Positions 22,361-34,575 of a stretch of DNA of 64,000 bases are shown one piece after another. The notes beneath the pieces were generated by a model, which was not told the DNA's origin, ran no database searches, and saw only the letters and a list, made by a program, of their open reading frames with translations. The first letter of the stretch is position 1, and the number at the start of each line of letters is the position of its first letter. The DNA lies in contig CM058236.1 in NCBI GenBank assembly GCA_030180135.1, positions 58,431,728-58,495,727 on the forward strand, in the 5' to 3' direction. The stretch comes from Orychophragmus violaceus (taxonomy: Eukaryota > Streptophyta > Magnoliopsida > Brassicales > Brassicaceae). Made by a program: the position numbers and the translations under genes.

Positions 22361-22778
22361 CGGCTTATCCTGTAAATAACTTTTAGGGGTGAGTACGTGC
22401 TCGGCTTATCATGTAGTTTGTACCGGGGTGCGGGCTATTGCCGGCTTATCCTGTAATAACCGTGAGGGGCAAGTACGTGCTCGACTTATCATGTGGTCGT
22501 TTGAGGTGTTTAACTGTTGCCGGCTTACCTTGTATCTGATTTTTAGGGGCGAATTCGGCTTATCCTGCAAATGACTCTTAGGGGCGAGTACGTGCTCGGC
22601 TTATCATGTGGTCTCTCGAGGTGCATAATTGTTTCCTACTTATCTTGTGAATAACTTTTAGGGGCGAGCCCGCACTCGGCTTATCCGGTGGATAACAATT
22701 TTAGGTGCAAGTACGGGTTTGGCTTATCCTGTAGAAGTCTTGTTTGAACTGGATATGCGATAAAGTGTTCGGCTTATT
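22361..22778. repeat. ~40-bp tandem repeat (CGGCTTATC motif), 11 units
   Basis: CGGCTTATC or a one-base variant starts at 22361, 22402, 22442, 22482, 22521, 22556, 22597, 22636, 22677, 22720 and 22770, mostly 39-43 bp apart. Units alternate between a TCCTGTAAATAAC type and an ATCATGTGGT type with GGGGCGAGTACGTGCTC. They lie between the end of the antisense gene and the end of gypsy 1 integrase, two genes that converge here. Confidence 0.9.
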
Positions 22779-23065
22779 TTGTCCATTCGATTGGAGACTT
22801 TTTGCGGGACTGGGCCCGGCTTGGGTTATGACGCGCGTTGGTCGTTTTCCGTGCAGTGCATTGTTCTCTTCGATCGTTTGGCCAGAATGTCGGCGAGTGT
22901 AAGGAAATGCAAGCGGCTGAGAGAGGAGGAAATTAATGAGGAATTTTTATTGATATGGCTAAACCTTGAGAAAAAGGCTGCCTACGTACCTTCCGAACAA
23001 AGATCAAGCCGATCGTAGTTCACTCTTACATTTTTTATTTTTATTTTTTAATTTTTTTTTATTTT

Positions 23066-25516
23066 TTAGTAGTAGTACCGCTTTAGCTTGTTTGCGTTCC
23101 ACGTCCTGGGTATCGGTTCGCCTTGCATGGTGACGAGCTCGTATACTCCTGGTTTGACGACTTTAGAAATGATGTACGAACCTTCCCAATTTACGCCGAG
23201 TTTTCTTGCTCTATGTTCTCGTGTGTTCTCAAACACTTTTCGCAAGACGAGGTCTCCTTCATTGAAATGCCTTCCTTTGACTTTCTTGTTGTAATAACGC
23301 GTGGCTTGTTCCTGGTACTTTTGGATTCTGAGGAGTGCTTGGTCGCGTTTTTCTTCTATTTGATCGAGGTGATCGAGAATCATGTTGTTGTTGAGATCTT
23401 CGTGCTTTTGCGCGACTTTGTGTGTGATTGTTGTTATGCAAACTTCAGCTGGTGCCATTGCTTCCATTCCGTGTGATAACATAAAGGGGGTTTGCCCAGT
23501 TGCTTGGCGCAGGGTCTTTTTGTTGGACCATAGTACACCGTCTAGGTGATCGAGGTGATCGAGAATCATGTTGTTGTTGAGATCTTCGTGCTTTGGCGCG
23601 AGTTTGTGTCTGATTGTGGGTATGCAAACTTCAGCCGGTGCCATTGCTTCCATTCCGTGTGATAACGAAAAGGGGGTTTTCCAAGTTGCTCGGTGCGGGG
23701 TCATTCTGTGGGACCATAATACACCGTCTAGCTCGTCGTCCCAAACTCTTTTTTTTCTTTCGAGGCGCTTCTTGAGTCCGTCGATAATTGTCTTGTTCGT
23801 GGCTTCAGCTTGTCCGTTTCCCTGGGGATAGCGAGGCGTCGATTTGCTCAGACGCACCTCGTGCAGAAGCCTTCGAAGACGTTCAATATAAATTGTGACC
23901 CGTTATCCATAATGATTTCGTATAGTAGGCCGTGGCGACACATAATGTACTTCCATACGAATTTCTGCACGTCGAGGTCGCGGATATTGGCGTACGATTC
24001 GGCCTATACCCACTTGGTGAAGTAATTCGTCATGATGATAACGAACTTCTTTTGTCTGGAAGCCGGCATGAGGACTAATATGTCCATTGCCCATCTCATG
24101 AACAGGTAAGGAACGGCTGAGGTGGTTAAAATTTCGGCGGGCTGGTGAATATCAGGTGTGTGTCTTTAAGATTTTTCGCAGCGGGCAACGTACTTATCGC
24201 AGTCTATTGCCATTGTTGACCAGAAATGTCTTTGCCTCTTGATTTTTGTGGCGAGCGTCCGGCCGTTGGTGTGGTTTCCGCCTGCTCATTCGTGTGTCTC
24301 TTATGTTACCCATTTGATTTCTTCGTCGTGGATGCAGCTTAGGAGAGTTTTTGATGCGCTTACTCGAAATAGCTTTTCGTTGTTCACGATGTAATGGGCG
24401 CATCTTGCTTTCAGGCGTCGGGCCGCCCATCTATCCTCCGGGACTGTCCCTTCCAAGATATAGGCCATGATCGCTTCTCTTCAGTCGTTTGCTTGCTCGG
24501 AGGCCTCCTTTGTGGCGGATTCGTTCGCCTCGCCGTGGTCATCCGTCCTATTTTCAAGCTCGGAGATGGCGAATAAATTTTTGGTTTGACTTATGCTCGG
24601 CTTCTCAATGCATTTGACTGTTATGACCCGTCGAAGGTCGGGGACGGACGTGGATGCGAAGACTGCTAACGCATCAGCTGGTGAGTTTTCACTTCGTGAG
24701 ATCTTGGTGAGCGAGAAGATACCGAATTTTCCTGCTTGGTTTTGAACGATTTGCAAGTATGCACCCACTCGGTCGTTTTCTGCTTCGTATTCCCGTTGTA
24801 TTGGCTGGAGACAAGTTGTGAGTCGCAAAATGTGTTGATATGCCATGCTCCGATTGCTTTCGCCAACCGCAGTCCCGCTATCAAGGCTTTGTATTTCGCC
24901 TCGTTGTTGGATGCTGGGAAAGCGAGTCGGAATGACTGCTTCAGTATTTCTTCTGTCGGGGAGGTTAGATAATTCCTTTTCATGACCCATTGCGGGAAGA
25001 CGACCCGTTGACGAAAAGGGTCCATTTCTCGACTGCAGTCTGGTCCCCATCACGGGTCAACTCTGGTGGTAGCGTGATTAAGAATTTTTCCGGACTTGTG
25101 ACTTCGCGCTTGTTCGTGGTTTATACTCGATGTCGTACTCACTTAGTTCCACCGCCCATTTCGCTATTCATCCTGATTGGTTCGGGCTGTGGAGTATGGT
25201 CCTCAATGGCTGGTTGGTGAGGACGATTACTGAGTGGGACTGGAAGTACGGCCAAAGTTTTCTTTCCGAGGTGACGACTGCTAGGGAGAGTTTTTCTAGG
25301 GTGGAGTACCGGGTCTCGACGTCGTGGAGACTTTTGCTTATGTAGAAAACCGACTTCTGGTCCCACCTTTCTTCCCTGATGAGGACGCCGCTTACTGCCG
25401 AACTTGACACCGATATGTAGAGGTACATGGTTTCTCCTTCTTCTGGCTTGGATAGGACTGGGTCGACATGGAGTTCGTGGCATGTTACCGTATAGTCAAT
25501 CCCCTTCATGTCACTG
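23066..25516 (-). pseudogene. gypsy 1 pol remnant: RNase H and integrase, RT deleted
   Basis: Next to the insertion the frame reads DMKGID and CHELHVDP, then jumps at about 25450 to SKPEEGETMYLYIS, the RT/RNase H tether, so the polymerase core has been deleted. RNase H pieces (ASNNEAKYKALIAGLRLAKA, NTFCDSQLVSSQYNG) and integrase pieces in several frames follow, with the last segment open at 23066-23857 (PRYPQGNGQAEATNKTI ... NANKLKRYYY, stop at 23066). The integrase C-terminal part contains a 62-codon tandem duplication. Multiple frameshifts make it nonfunctional. Confidence 0.88.
23364..23735 (-). repeat. 186-bp in-frame tandem duplication in gypsy 1 integrase
   Basis: Two adjacent 62-codon copies each run from LDGVLWS through LSHGMEAMAPAEVC to EDLNNNMILDHLD. 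They differ at many residues (HRMTPHRATWKTPF versus NKKTLRQATGQTPF), so the duplication is old. Both copies are in frame within 23066-23857. Gypsy 2 has a single copy. Confidence 0.9.
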
Positions 25517-25522
25517 GTTGAT

Positions 25523-26149
25523 TGTGATTACCGAGATGGTCACGAGATCGAAATGCGCGTCTTGCTCGAGAGTTGACGTGCTCGGTCCGAGGGAGTTAAG
25601 TTATTCTTAAGAGAGAACCGACTAGATTCAGAGATAAACGAGAGTGAAAGCGTGTTCGGGACGAACGATTGGAGGATTACGTTCGGGGTTATTTGAAGAA
25701 AGTGATGTGCTCGATAACGAGCGTTTCTTGTATTCAGATTCCCGAGCATGCGGAAAGACGTGCTCGGTTTACAATTCAGGAAATTGACTCTAGAGAGAGA
25801 AAGTAGTGAGAAGTGCACATATCCCAAAAAATTACATTAATGTACAGTGACGACTCCTATTTATAGTAAAATACGGTCGTACTTTTTACAGGCCGTTGAC
25901 CGCTTGTCGAGCTCTTGCGGATTGGGCCGTACTTGGTGACGAGATGGGCTGAGCAGTACGTTCTTTTGGCTGTTAGCGTAGCCGAGCCGACTCGCTGTTG
26001 TTATGCTTGGATCGAGCCGAGCCGATGATAATGAGCTCGGTTTGAGTGTATATGTTCGGGCCTTTATTGCTTGTTGGGCTGTTTTGCTTTTGTTGGGCCG
26101 ACCTCTGTTCAGAGAATAAGTATTGGGCCTTCTAAATGGATGGGGTGCT
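25523..26149 (-). repeat. gypsy 2 3' LTR, U3 end truncated
   Basis: It matches 39101-39732 along its length, but the last 16 bases of the full LTR (AAACCCATATATAACA on the plus strand) and the polypurine tract are missing. The pol stop codon (26154-26156) comes only four bases after the LTR remnant. Confidence 0.93.
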
Positions 26150-26153
26150 CGGC

Positions 26154-28882
26154 TTAGTAGTAGTACCTCTTGAGCTTGTTCGCGTTCCACGAGCGTGGAA
26201 TGGCTTCTCCCTTCATCGTCACGAGCTCGTAGACGCCGGGTTTTACCATCTTCGAGACGATGTACGGGCCTTCCCAGTTTGCGCCGAGTTTCCCTGCTCG
26301 GTACTCCCGCGTATTTTCAAACACTTTTCTGAGGACGAGGTCGCCTTCTATGAAACGTCGACCTTTAACCTTTTTGTTGTAGTGTCGGGTGATCTGTTGT
26401 TGATAGTTTTGGAGACGTAGAAGTGCTCGGTCTCGTAACTCTTCTGCTTGATCAAGGCAATCAATGATCATGTTGTTGTTAAGTTCTTCGTGCTCGGGCG
26501 CGATGCTCAGGCGTATCGTCGGGACGCACATCTCGGCGGGGGACATTGCCTCCATTCCATGAGAGAGTAAAAAAGGTGTCTGGCCGGTTGATGTCCTCGG
26601 GGTGGTTCGGTGAGACCAGAGGACGCCATCGAGCTCGTCTGCCCAGAGGCCTTTTTGTTGGTCGCCTCGGCCTGCCCGTTTCCTTGTGGGTATCTCGGGG
26701 TAGATTTGCTCAGGCGAATTTTCCATCTCACGCAGAATCCTTCAAACAGATTGGAAATGAACTGGGATCCGTTGTCGGTTATGATCTCGTACGGGACACC
26801 GTGGCGACAGATTATGTATTTCCAAACGAACTTCTGGACGTCGAGGTTTTTTATCTCTGAGTAGGATTCGGCTTCGACCCACTTGGTAAAGTAATCAGTC
26901 ATTATCAGGATGAACTTCTTTTGATGTGAGGCTGGGAGAGGTCCGACGATGTCCATCGCCCACCGCATGAATGGGTAGGGCGTGGCTGCGGTGGTGAGGA
27001 GCTCGGCTGGCTGGTGTATGCTCGGTGCATGCCTTTGACATTTCTCGCATCGGGCCACATAGCTTTCGCAGTCGGCGATCATGGTTGGCCAGAAGTGGCC
27101 GTGCCGCTTTATCTTTGCGGCTAATGCTCGGCCGCTTGTGTGATTTCCGCCAGCTCCTTCGTGTGTTTGCTTGGTGACCCATTGGATCTCTTGCCCGTTG
27201 ATGCAGCGTAAGAGAGCCTTGGACGCACTCCATCGAAATAGCTCGTCCTTCATTATTACGTACTGCGCGCAGCGGGCTTTCAACCGGCGAGCTGCCCAAC
27301 GATCCTCGGGAACCTTCCCGGTCAGTATATAATCTTTGATCTCGTCTCTCCAGGCGATAATGTCGTTATGTTCGGGATTGTCGTCCTTGACGATTTCCTC
27401 GTTGCTTTTGTAGGCGTCGTTCATTCCTTCGTGTTCCTCGGTAACAAGCATCACGTCTTCGCTTGGTGCGATGCTCGGTCGGGTTATGCATTCGACTGGG
27501 ATGATTCGACGAAGGTCGGGATCCGACGTCGAGGCTAGGGCGGCCAGTGCGTCTTCGGAGGAGTTATCGCTTCTAGGGATTTTTGTTAGCGTGACCGACC
27601 CGATTCGTGCGATAATTTCCTGGACGAGCTTTAGGTACGGGTCCATGCGCTCATTTTTTGCTTCGTATTCTCCGTTGAATTGGTTTACAACGAGTTGTGA
27701 GTCGGCGAACGCGTCTACTTGCTTTGCCCCTACTACTTCGGCCAGTCGTAGTCCTGCGGGCAGTGCTTCATATTCGGCTTCGTTGTTGGAGGCTGGAAAT
27801 CCTAGACGGAAGGATTGTTCGATCAACTCGCCGGTCGGGGATGTCAGTTTGACTCCTACTCATGAACCATTTCTTGATGATGAACCGTCCACGAATAGAA
27901 TCCATTTCTCATTTGGGCCTTGTCCTTCGGCTATGGTGAGTTCAGCTGGTAGTTCGATGATGAAATCTGCGAGGACTTGGGACTTGGCGCTGGTCCTGGG
28001 CTTGTACTCGATGTTATATTCGCTTAGCTCGACGGCCCATTTGGCGATTCTACCTGATTGGCTCGGGCTATGCAGTATCGTTCTGATTGGTTGATTCGTG
28101 AGCACGACCACCGAGTGTGACTGAAAATAAGGGTGGAGCTTCCGAGCTGAGACGACGACTGCCAATGCGAGTTTCTCAAGTGTGCTGTAGCGTGTTTCTA
28201 CGTCGTCGAAGATCTTGCTTGTATAGAAGATCGTTCTTTGGTCGCCTCGGTCATCGCGGACGAGTACACTGCTCATTGCCGAGGATGATACCGAGATGTA
28301 TAAGTACAGCGTTTCTCCCTCCTCGGGTTTGGCTCGAATTGGTGGGGTGGAGAGGTAGGTTTTTAGCTGCTGAAAAGCGTCCTCACATTTAGCGTCCCAC
28401 TCGAACTTCTTATTCCCTCGGAGAAGATTGTAGAAAGGGAGACATTTGTCTGTTGATCGCGAGATGAATCTATTCAAAGCTGCGACACGCCCCGTTAAAC
28501 GTTGGACTTCTCTGGGATCGAGAAATTCCCCCGACGTGACCGCGAACGTGCATTTTGCCGGGTTCAGTTTCATTCCGTACTTGTTTAAACTCGCAAAATA
28601 TGTTGTGAGATGATCGATATGATCGTCCGCCGAGGCAGACTTGACGAGCATATTGTCGATGTAAACTTCCATTGTGTTACCGAGCTGGTCGGCGAACATG
28701 CGATTCACGAGGCGTTGATATGTTGCTCCGGCATTCTTGAGCCCGAACGGCATAACCTTGTAGCAATATGTGCCGCGGTCGGTGATAAAGGAAGTCTTTT
28801 CTCGATCGTCAGTGTCCATCATTATCTGGTTATATCCTGCGAAGGCGTCCATGAACGATAGCAACTCGTGACCGGTGGTTGC
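26154..28882 (-). pseudogene. gypsy 2 pol, C-terminal part: RT, RNase H, integrase
   Basis: The frame resumes after copia 3 with TTGHELLSFMDAFAGYNQIM. The RT catalytic box YIDD reads YIDN (VYIDNMLVKS). RNase H shows ILFVDGSSSRNGS, NNEAEYEAL and ADSQLVVNQFNGEY. A TGA at about 27857-27859 replaces Gly in this domain. Integrase shows the zinc motif (NHTSG ... CESYVARCEKCQRH) and catalytic MDIVGP, TDNGSQF and NGQAEATNK. A deletion of about 14 codons right after this Glu shifts the frame near 26660. The C-terminus ends NANKLKRYYY with a stop at 26154. Confidence 0.92.
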
Positions 28883-29556
28883 TGAAGGATTGTTTAGTTG
28901 ATCCTGATTTAATTCTCTGATTCAGATTATCCTAAACATGCGGATCTAGGTTCTCTTGAATAGAAACAATTGATGATCTCACCTTATACCTGTTAATTGC
29001 AGCGGAAAGGGATGGTATGTCAGAGATCAGAGAGCCACCGAGAGATAACTCCTCCAGAGGTTCACACACGCACACCAAGCAGGAAGAGGCTGCTAGACCA
29101 GGAGGAAATCGGCGCAGAGAGAGAGAGGAGGCTCGCGGCTAGGGCTTATTTCGACCTGAACTCGTCTTAAGTTTATATAAAACTCGTTCAGTTCGTTTTG
29201 GGCCATTTGGCCCAAATGCCAATTTACTCCGAGGCGTTCGCGCACTGTGTCGATCGACACGCCTTGTGTATCGATCGACACACAGTGCCTAAACCGTTTT
29301 ATTCTCTCTAAGTACAGTAAATGCCTAGCACTTTTACCGTACTTCTGCTAAACCATTCCTACACGTTTTTCCTGTTAGCTTAGGCGTGTGACCCATATGG
29401 GATCATATAATAAAGGCAATAAGTCCAAGACTTATAGATCATGAGCGGACTCTAGCAAGCCATCATGACCCCCAGTATTATATGACTTATGTCTGATCAT
29501 TGACATACTCTTACTTTCTAGAGACAGTACCGAGATTACTGGACACAATTCCAACA
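28883..29556 (-). repeat. copia 3 3' LTR
   Basis: 674 bp, TGTTGG...CCTTCA on the element strand. It is preceded internally by the purine-rich GTACAAGTGGGAGAT (polypurine tract, 29557-29572). Confidence 0.95.
29172..29277 (-). promoter_or_regulatory. copia 3 3' LTR: TATA box and CGATCG pair
   Basis: TTTATATAA at about 29172-29180 and CGATCG at 29251 and 29272, spaced 21 bp, about 70 bp upstream on the element strand. The flanks are TGTCGATCGACA type. Confidence 0.65.
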
Positions 29557-30384
29557 ATCTCCCACTTGTACTGGAATCTCTGTATTCATAATCCTTTTGT
29601 CACAATATCTCGATTAGTCATAAGGCAAGATTAGTGTCATCCTTATAAAGCCTAATCTTGTTCATCGGACTCTGATTTGATACTGACAATCCAAACGACT
29701 CGGGACAGTCCGTTTGAGCATGGCCATGCATTTTCCAGTATTCAAATCTCCGATTGGCCTAGAGATATTCACTCCATTTATATTGGAGGGACAAATCCCG
29801 TCTTGTTCCATCACTGTAAACTACTCATTTCATAATGTACCCAAACAAGGTCCTTATAACTATCGCAGAACGACAGCGTTAGACAATGATCAAAGTGCAT
29901 CAGTCCATGTGCAGTCACATGCATGCGAACTCAGGTCTAAGGACTATACTCTATAGTCGTAGTGAGAATCTTTTATGACACTGATATAAATATCCTGAAG
30001 AGTTCTCATAAGCGGGTCTTGTCCGGTCATATGTTCCCAAACATACACCTATGTACTGACTTTGATGCCGCGCATCTATGACACACTGAGACTTTGTCAT
30101 AAGTCACGTACCAATCCAGTCTCACACGGTTGTTGGTGTTCCAATTTCAACAACCTTCGACTAGGGACAGGATGATATAATCCATCTATCAAATATAGGG
30201 TCTCATGATCAAGCTAAATGACTTCGATGACTCAAGATCAAGTCATTTACTTCGATGACCTATAAAATGGTTCATATCATTTTGGAACGATTATTTCATC
30301 ACAGTCAAAATAATCTTGAAATAATAATTTCATTATTAAACATCTCAAATGTTTTACAAGAACATATCAATAACTAAATAAAGC
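29557..30384 (-). other. copia 3 3' noncoding region
   Basis: No gene. Related to the copia A tail at 1-361 (for example TCTCACACGGTTGTTGGTGT versus TCTCACGTGGTTGTTAATGT). Confidence 0.75.
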
Positions 30385-32960
30385 CCTTTACTAACTCCCA
30401 CTGAAATTAAGACTATATCTTAACTTCACTTATCCTACAGCTACAGTCCGTGACTCGTGCTTAGGGCTAAGGAGTGGCTTCGTTAATAGATTAGCAACGT
30501 TCTCATTTGTTGAAACTTGCTGATCTACTTAACATCTCTGTCATTTATCTCAAGGTGTTTGGACCTCTGATGTGCAGCTAGTCTCATCTATGCTGGGAAT
30601 CACATCAAGTTCAGTGATGAACTCTTCTTTCCAAACAACCTCTTTCGCCGCTTCCCAAGCTGCGAAAGATTCAGCTTAAGTCATGGAGTCAGCAACAGTG
30701 CCGTGCACCGCCAGACAAACACAAGATATAACCGGACTGTGACCGGAAATCATCTTTGTCTGTTGGAAACTTGCCTTTCAGACTCTATCGACTTATAGCA
30801 CCTCACTTTCTCCCTAAATCAAGAACTTATCCTTAGTATTCCTCAAATACTTTAGGACATACTTTAGGAAACTTGATTCTTTGCTGGATTTGACTGGTCT
30901 TTATTTGTCTTGCTTAACATTAAAGCAACATCAAACAAGTATGTTTCATGACATACATGATAGATCCAATTGCCGACGCATATGGAATCTCATCCATGCA
31001 TTTAAGCTCAGCAGTTATCGTAGGATACTGTATCTTGCTTAACTTAATGCCATGTGACATTGGCATAAAACCCTTCTTGGATTGCTTAAAACGTGTAGGA
31101 CTTTGTCAATTTTAAGAATCCTGACTTTGTCCTACCAGCTCTTTTGGATCTCTATCTTTAGATCCAAAATCCAAGAACTACGTGGCTTTACCCATGTCAA
31201 TCATTAAACCAACTCCCAAGCTAGTCCTTTACCGACTACAGCGTTGGGACGTTATATCCGAGAATCAGTATGTCATCGACATACACTTTGAGAAATGCAA
31301 TATTGCTCCCACTTATTTATTAGTAAACGCACAGTTCCATTTCGTTCCTGCTTAAGTCAAAACCTTGACTACTTAAACAGAACGAAGATTCCAACTCCGA
31401 TATGTTTGCTTCCATCCATGAATGGATCGATGAAGCCAACTTACACAAAATGTAATTCTTCGGAGTCTGGGCTCACTTTCGCTTCCTTGAATTTCGCAGA
31501 TTCGTCGCTTTCAATGATCATCAGATCATGCGAACATTCAATGATCATCAGGCTGAGCTAATGACGAGAATTCACTGTCGGATTAGTGACTGATTCTTTT
31601 ATATCTGCGAACTTCAGGCTCCACAGGTGTAGATTCTACAGAAATCTGTAAATCCTTCCGCTGCTCTCCCTCAATAGGTTAAGCAGCCTCCTGTATTTCT
31701 CGAATTTCTTCGAGTTGTACTTTTACTCCCACTGTTCTTCTTGGAAAGTAACTTCCCTTCTTAGAAAACAGAATGGTCGTAAAAGTACTTTTTACTCCCA
31801 CTGTTCTTCTTGGAAAGTAACTTCCCTTCTTAGAAAACAGAATGGACGTAAAAATAATAAGCCTTGGTTTCCCTGGGACAACCAGCGAAGTAGCTCAACT
31901 TCTAATACTCAGTAAAGACGAATTTGGATCGATTCCAATCCACATTTACGTGGTGTCTTTCAACTGATGTTGGTGGAACTATTTCAGCGTAAACTTAGAT
32001 ATTTTAGAGCGTTATTCTTAAAATATCATGGAAGATTCGTGTGATTCATCTTTAATCATTTCTAATAAGATCTGATTCTTTCTCACAGAAACACCTTCAG
32101 GTTTTCAGGAGAAATGAGCTGTGAAACGATTTCACACTCATTCAGATGATCACATAATCAATGACTTAAGTATTCTCACTCGTGATTTTAATCCAGAGTC
32201 TTAATACTTTTGTCATTCAGATCCTATACTTCATTCTGGAACTCTTTCGACCATGTCAAAGAATTCCAACTTGTGTCTCATCAAATGAACACAGTCACAC
32301 TCACTGAAGTAATCAGTAGAGACAATGAAGTACAGGAGATTTTCTCTGGCATTACTGCTCATTGGGCCACATACATGAGTATGTTCCAGGTCCAATAAGC
32401 CTTTGGGCTTTTCTCTAGCTCGGCTAAGATAGGCCCTTTACCTTTTGGTCTAGTAAACAGTATTCAAGTCTCATAAGATATTTTATCAAATGAGCCCAAC
32501 AGTCCATGACTATGGGATTTCTGAATCCGACTTACTCTATGTGACCAAGACTTTATGCCAAGAAAAATCAGGTTTAATTCATCAGATTTAAACCAATTCG
32601 GTATTTATGTTACATTTAGGCACTCTTTGGTTTAAGATATAAAACCCATTCCATGAATAGGGTGCTACAATTAATATTTCATTAAGAACAAAAGAACAAA
32701 ACTTGTCTTTTATCAAAATGAAAAATATTCAAATTCTTACAAGAAAATGAAAGACAACTCTGCTTAAAGCAGGTACATTGTAGCAATTACTTAATACAAA
32801 ACCAAGCCTCAAAGGGATCTATAAGTGAAAACCCTACGGCTGAGGCAGCATCCCAAGCTCCTTCCAGACATGTAGTTTCACTTGCCCTTCCTTCAACGTT
32901 CTACTGTTGCTTAGGCTCTGCATATTATAACAAATATCAGTGCCACAACCAGTATCCAAT
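30385..32960 (-). pseudogene. copia 3 pol remnant, heavily decayed
   Basis: Segments align by eye with copia A RNase H and RT (30400-31560), and with protease/pre-integrase (32440-32960). Between them (about 31960-32400) decayed integrase can be read, including MRHK and SIKTL-like words of the core. Stops and frameshifts are dense, and no open segment longer than about 90 codons survives. A 69-bp tandem duplication lies in the integrase-RT linker. It cannot encode a polymerase or integrase. Confidence 0.8.
31717..31854. repeat. 69-bp tandem duplication in copia 3
   Basis: Two near-identical copies of GTACTTTTACTCCCACTG...ACAGAATGG(T/A)CGTAAAA, starting at 31717 and 31785-31786. They differ by one substitution and one T. 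Confidence 0.92.
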
Positions 32961-32962
32961 AC

Positions 32963-33853
32963 CTATAAGGTAGAACTTGAAGTAATAACATGAATACCTG
33001 AGGAAGTAGTCGCATACATCAACTTCAACTCCTCATCATCTTCCATGAATTTAATGCAATCTCTCTTCCAATGCCCTGTCTCCTTACAGTAACAGCACTT
33101 ACCAACGTAAGAGGTATCTGACTCGGGCTCAGAAGACACACGTTTGCCATGATTCAAAATCTGGACAACTTTGTCTTCACCCTTGTCAGCATTAGGTTTA
33201 GTAAACCTACCCTTCTCATTCATGAGATTGTACAGGGTACTCTTCACGTTTGGCTCAACTGTCTTGAGCATATCATGCAGTTCAGTCAGCGTCTTCGTTA
33301 AGCCTTTCTTGATATAGTTCATTTTGAACTTATCATAGCTTGACGGCAGTGACTGCAGAATGATCTCAGTTGCCAATTCTTGGCTAACTAGATAATCCAG
33401 TTTCCTCAGGTTATCAATGTAACCCATCATTTTACTGACATGAGGACTCACTGGATGATCATTTGGTAGCTTGCAGCTAGTGAGAGATTTAACCAACTGG
33501 TATCTCTCCACTCTTATCTGCTCCTGAAATTTCAATTTCAGGCTGCTGATCATCTCTATTGGCGACTCCATGTTCTCATATTGCTTCCGCAAGTCTGAGT
33601 CCATGGTAGCCAATATCAGACCACGCACATCTACCGCATCATTATAATGCTTATTCCAAGCATCATATACTGCATGAGAAGCATTGGACCCGATCCTCAC
33701 GGGGAGAGCTCTCTCAAGAACATAGTCCTTTCTCTCCTGTCTGAGGACTAGCCTCAGGTTCCGCGACCAAGTCAAGAAATTTGATCCGTTCAGCTTGTCC
33801 ATATTAAGGACAGACCGGATCGAGAAAGTGTTTTGATTGTTTGTGCTAGTCAT
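32963..33853 (-). CDS. copia 3 gag polyprotein, intact
   Basis: 296 residues from MTSTNNQNTFSIRSVLNMDK to SSGIHVITSSSTL. It contains the copia gag core (KLNGSNFLTWSRNLR, MDSDLRKQYENMESPIEM, LPSSYDKFKMNY) and one CCHC zinc knuckle (CCYCKETGHWKRDC, about residues 250-263). Length and order match the copia A gag. It is the only uninterrupted copia reading frame in the window. Gag would assemble particles and package RNA in the cytoplasm. An intact gag beside a dead pol supports a gag-only, partly self-serving non-autonomous element. Confidence 0.9.
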   Translation of the reverse strand: MTSTNNQNTFSIRSVLNMDKLNGSNFLTWSRNLRLVLRQERKDYVLERALPVRIGSNASHAVYDAWNKHYNDAVDVRGLILATMDSDLRKQYENMESPIEMISSLKLKFQEQIRVERYQLVKSLTSCKLPNDHPVSPHVSKMMGYIDNLRKLDYLVSQELATEIILQSLPSSYDKFKMNYIKKGLTKTLTELHDMLKTVEPNVKSTLYNLMNEKGRFTKPNADKGEDKVVQILNHGKRVSSEPESDTSYVGKCCYCKETGHWKRDCIKFMEDDEELKLMYATTSSGIHVITSSSTL

Positions 33854-34389
33854 AACTGAAAATTAAGATAAAAGGATTTTAGTTAATATGTTCAATATGA
33901 TTAATCTCGTATTAAATTTAATATGATTAATCACGCATTATATTCAATAACATAAGTTACCCTCAATAGAATATAATGATTCCAAGATCCACATATAACT
34001 AAGATTAAAGTGGGCCACTGGCCGTCACCAAACCTTAGCTTATATCGGTAAGCCCTATATCGGCTAATTATATCCGTGATATAACTCTTGGTTGTGAATC
34101 TGGGCCCGAGGCCCAATCCACTCTGATGTCTCAAGGCCCGGGACTCCCGATGGCCCAGTCAAGAAAACCAGACTATACAGTCATGTAATCATTAATGTCT
34201 GGGACTCCCAATGACATTTATGAATCACAAACCGTCTTATCCACGCAAAAACAGACACCCTCACACTGTAAGGCCATGAATACAATTGAATGGGCTTCGA
34301 CAGCTGACATAGAATGGACAAGACATCCAACGCTTGATATTATTTGAGGTTCGTAGGTTTATTTAAAAAATTCATTCCCAAAATAGAAG

Positions 34390-34575
34390 ATTACTATTTC
34401 GGGAAACTTTCCATTTTTGGAAACCTACTATTTTGTAAACTTTCTAAAATTGGAAACTTTCTAAAAACGGAAACTTTCTAACTTTAGAAATTTCTTAAAA
34501 TCCGAATCATGCAAATCTAGAAACTTCTATAAATTAAGAAACTTTCTAATTTCAAAATATCGGAAACTTTAATTT
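34390..34575. repeat. GGAAACTTTCTAA motif cluster
   Basis: Around eight loosely spaced copies of (G)GAAACTTTCTAA or close variants, in AT-rich leader sequence. Confidence 0.7.

Noticed and set aside
22109..22574. Plus-strand hydrophobic frames after the antisense gene
   Set aside because: They overlap each other in all three frames, start after a clear stop at 22130 and run into 40-bp repeats; likely 3' UTR.
23259..23831. CRISPR-like direct repeats (AGAATCATGTTGTTGTTGAG twice)
   Set aside because: These are the two copies of the integrase duplication, in plant DNA; no spacer-repeat structure.
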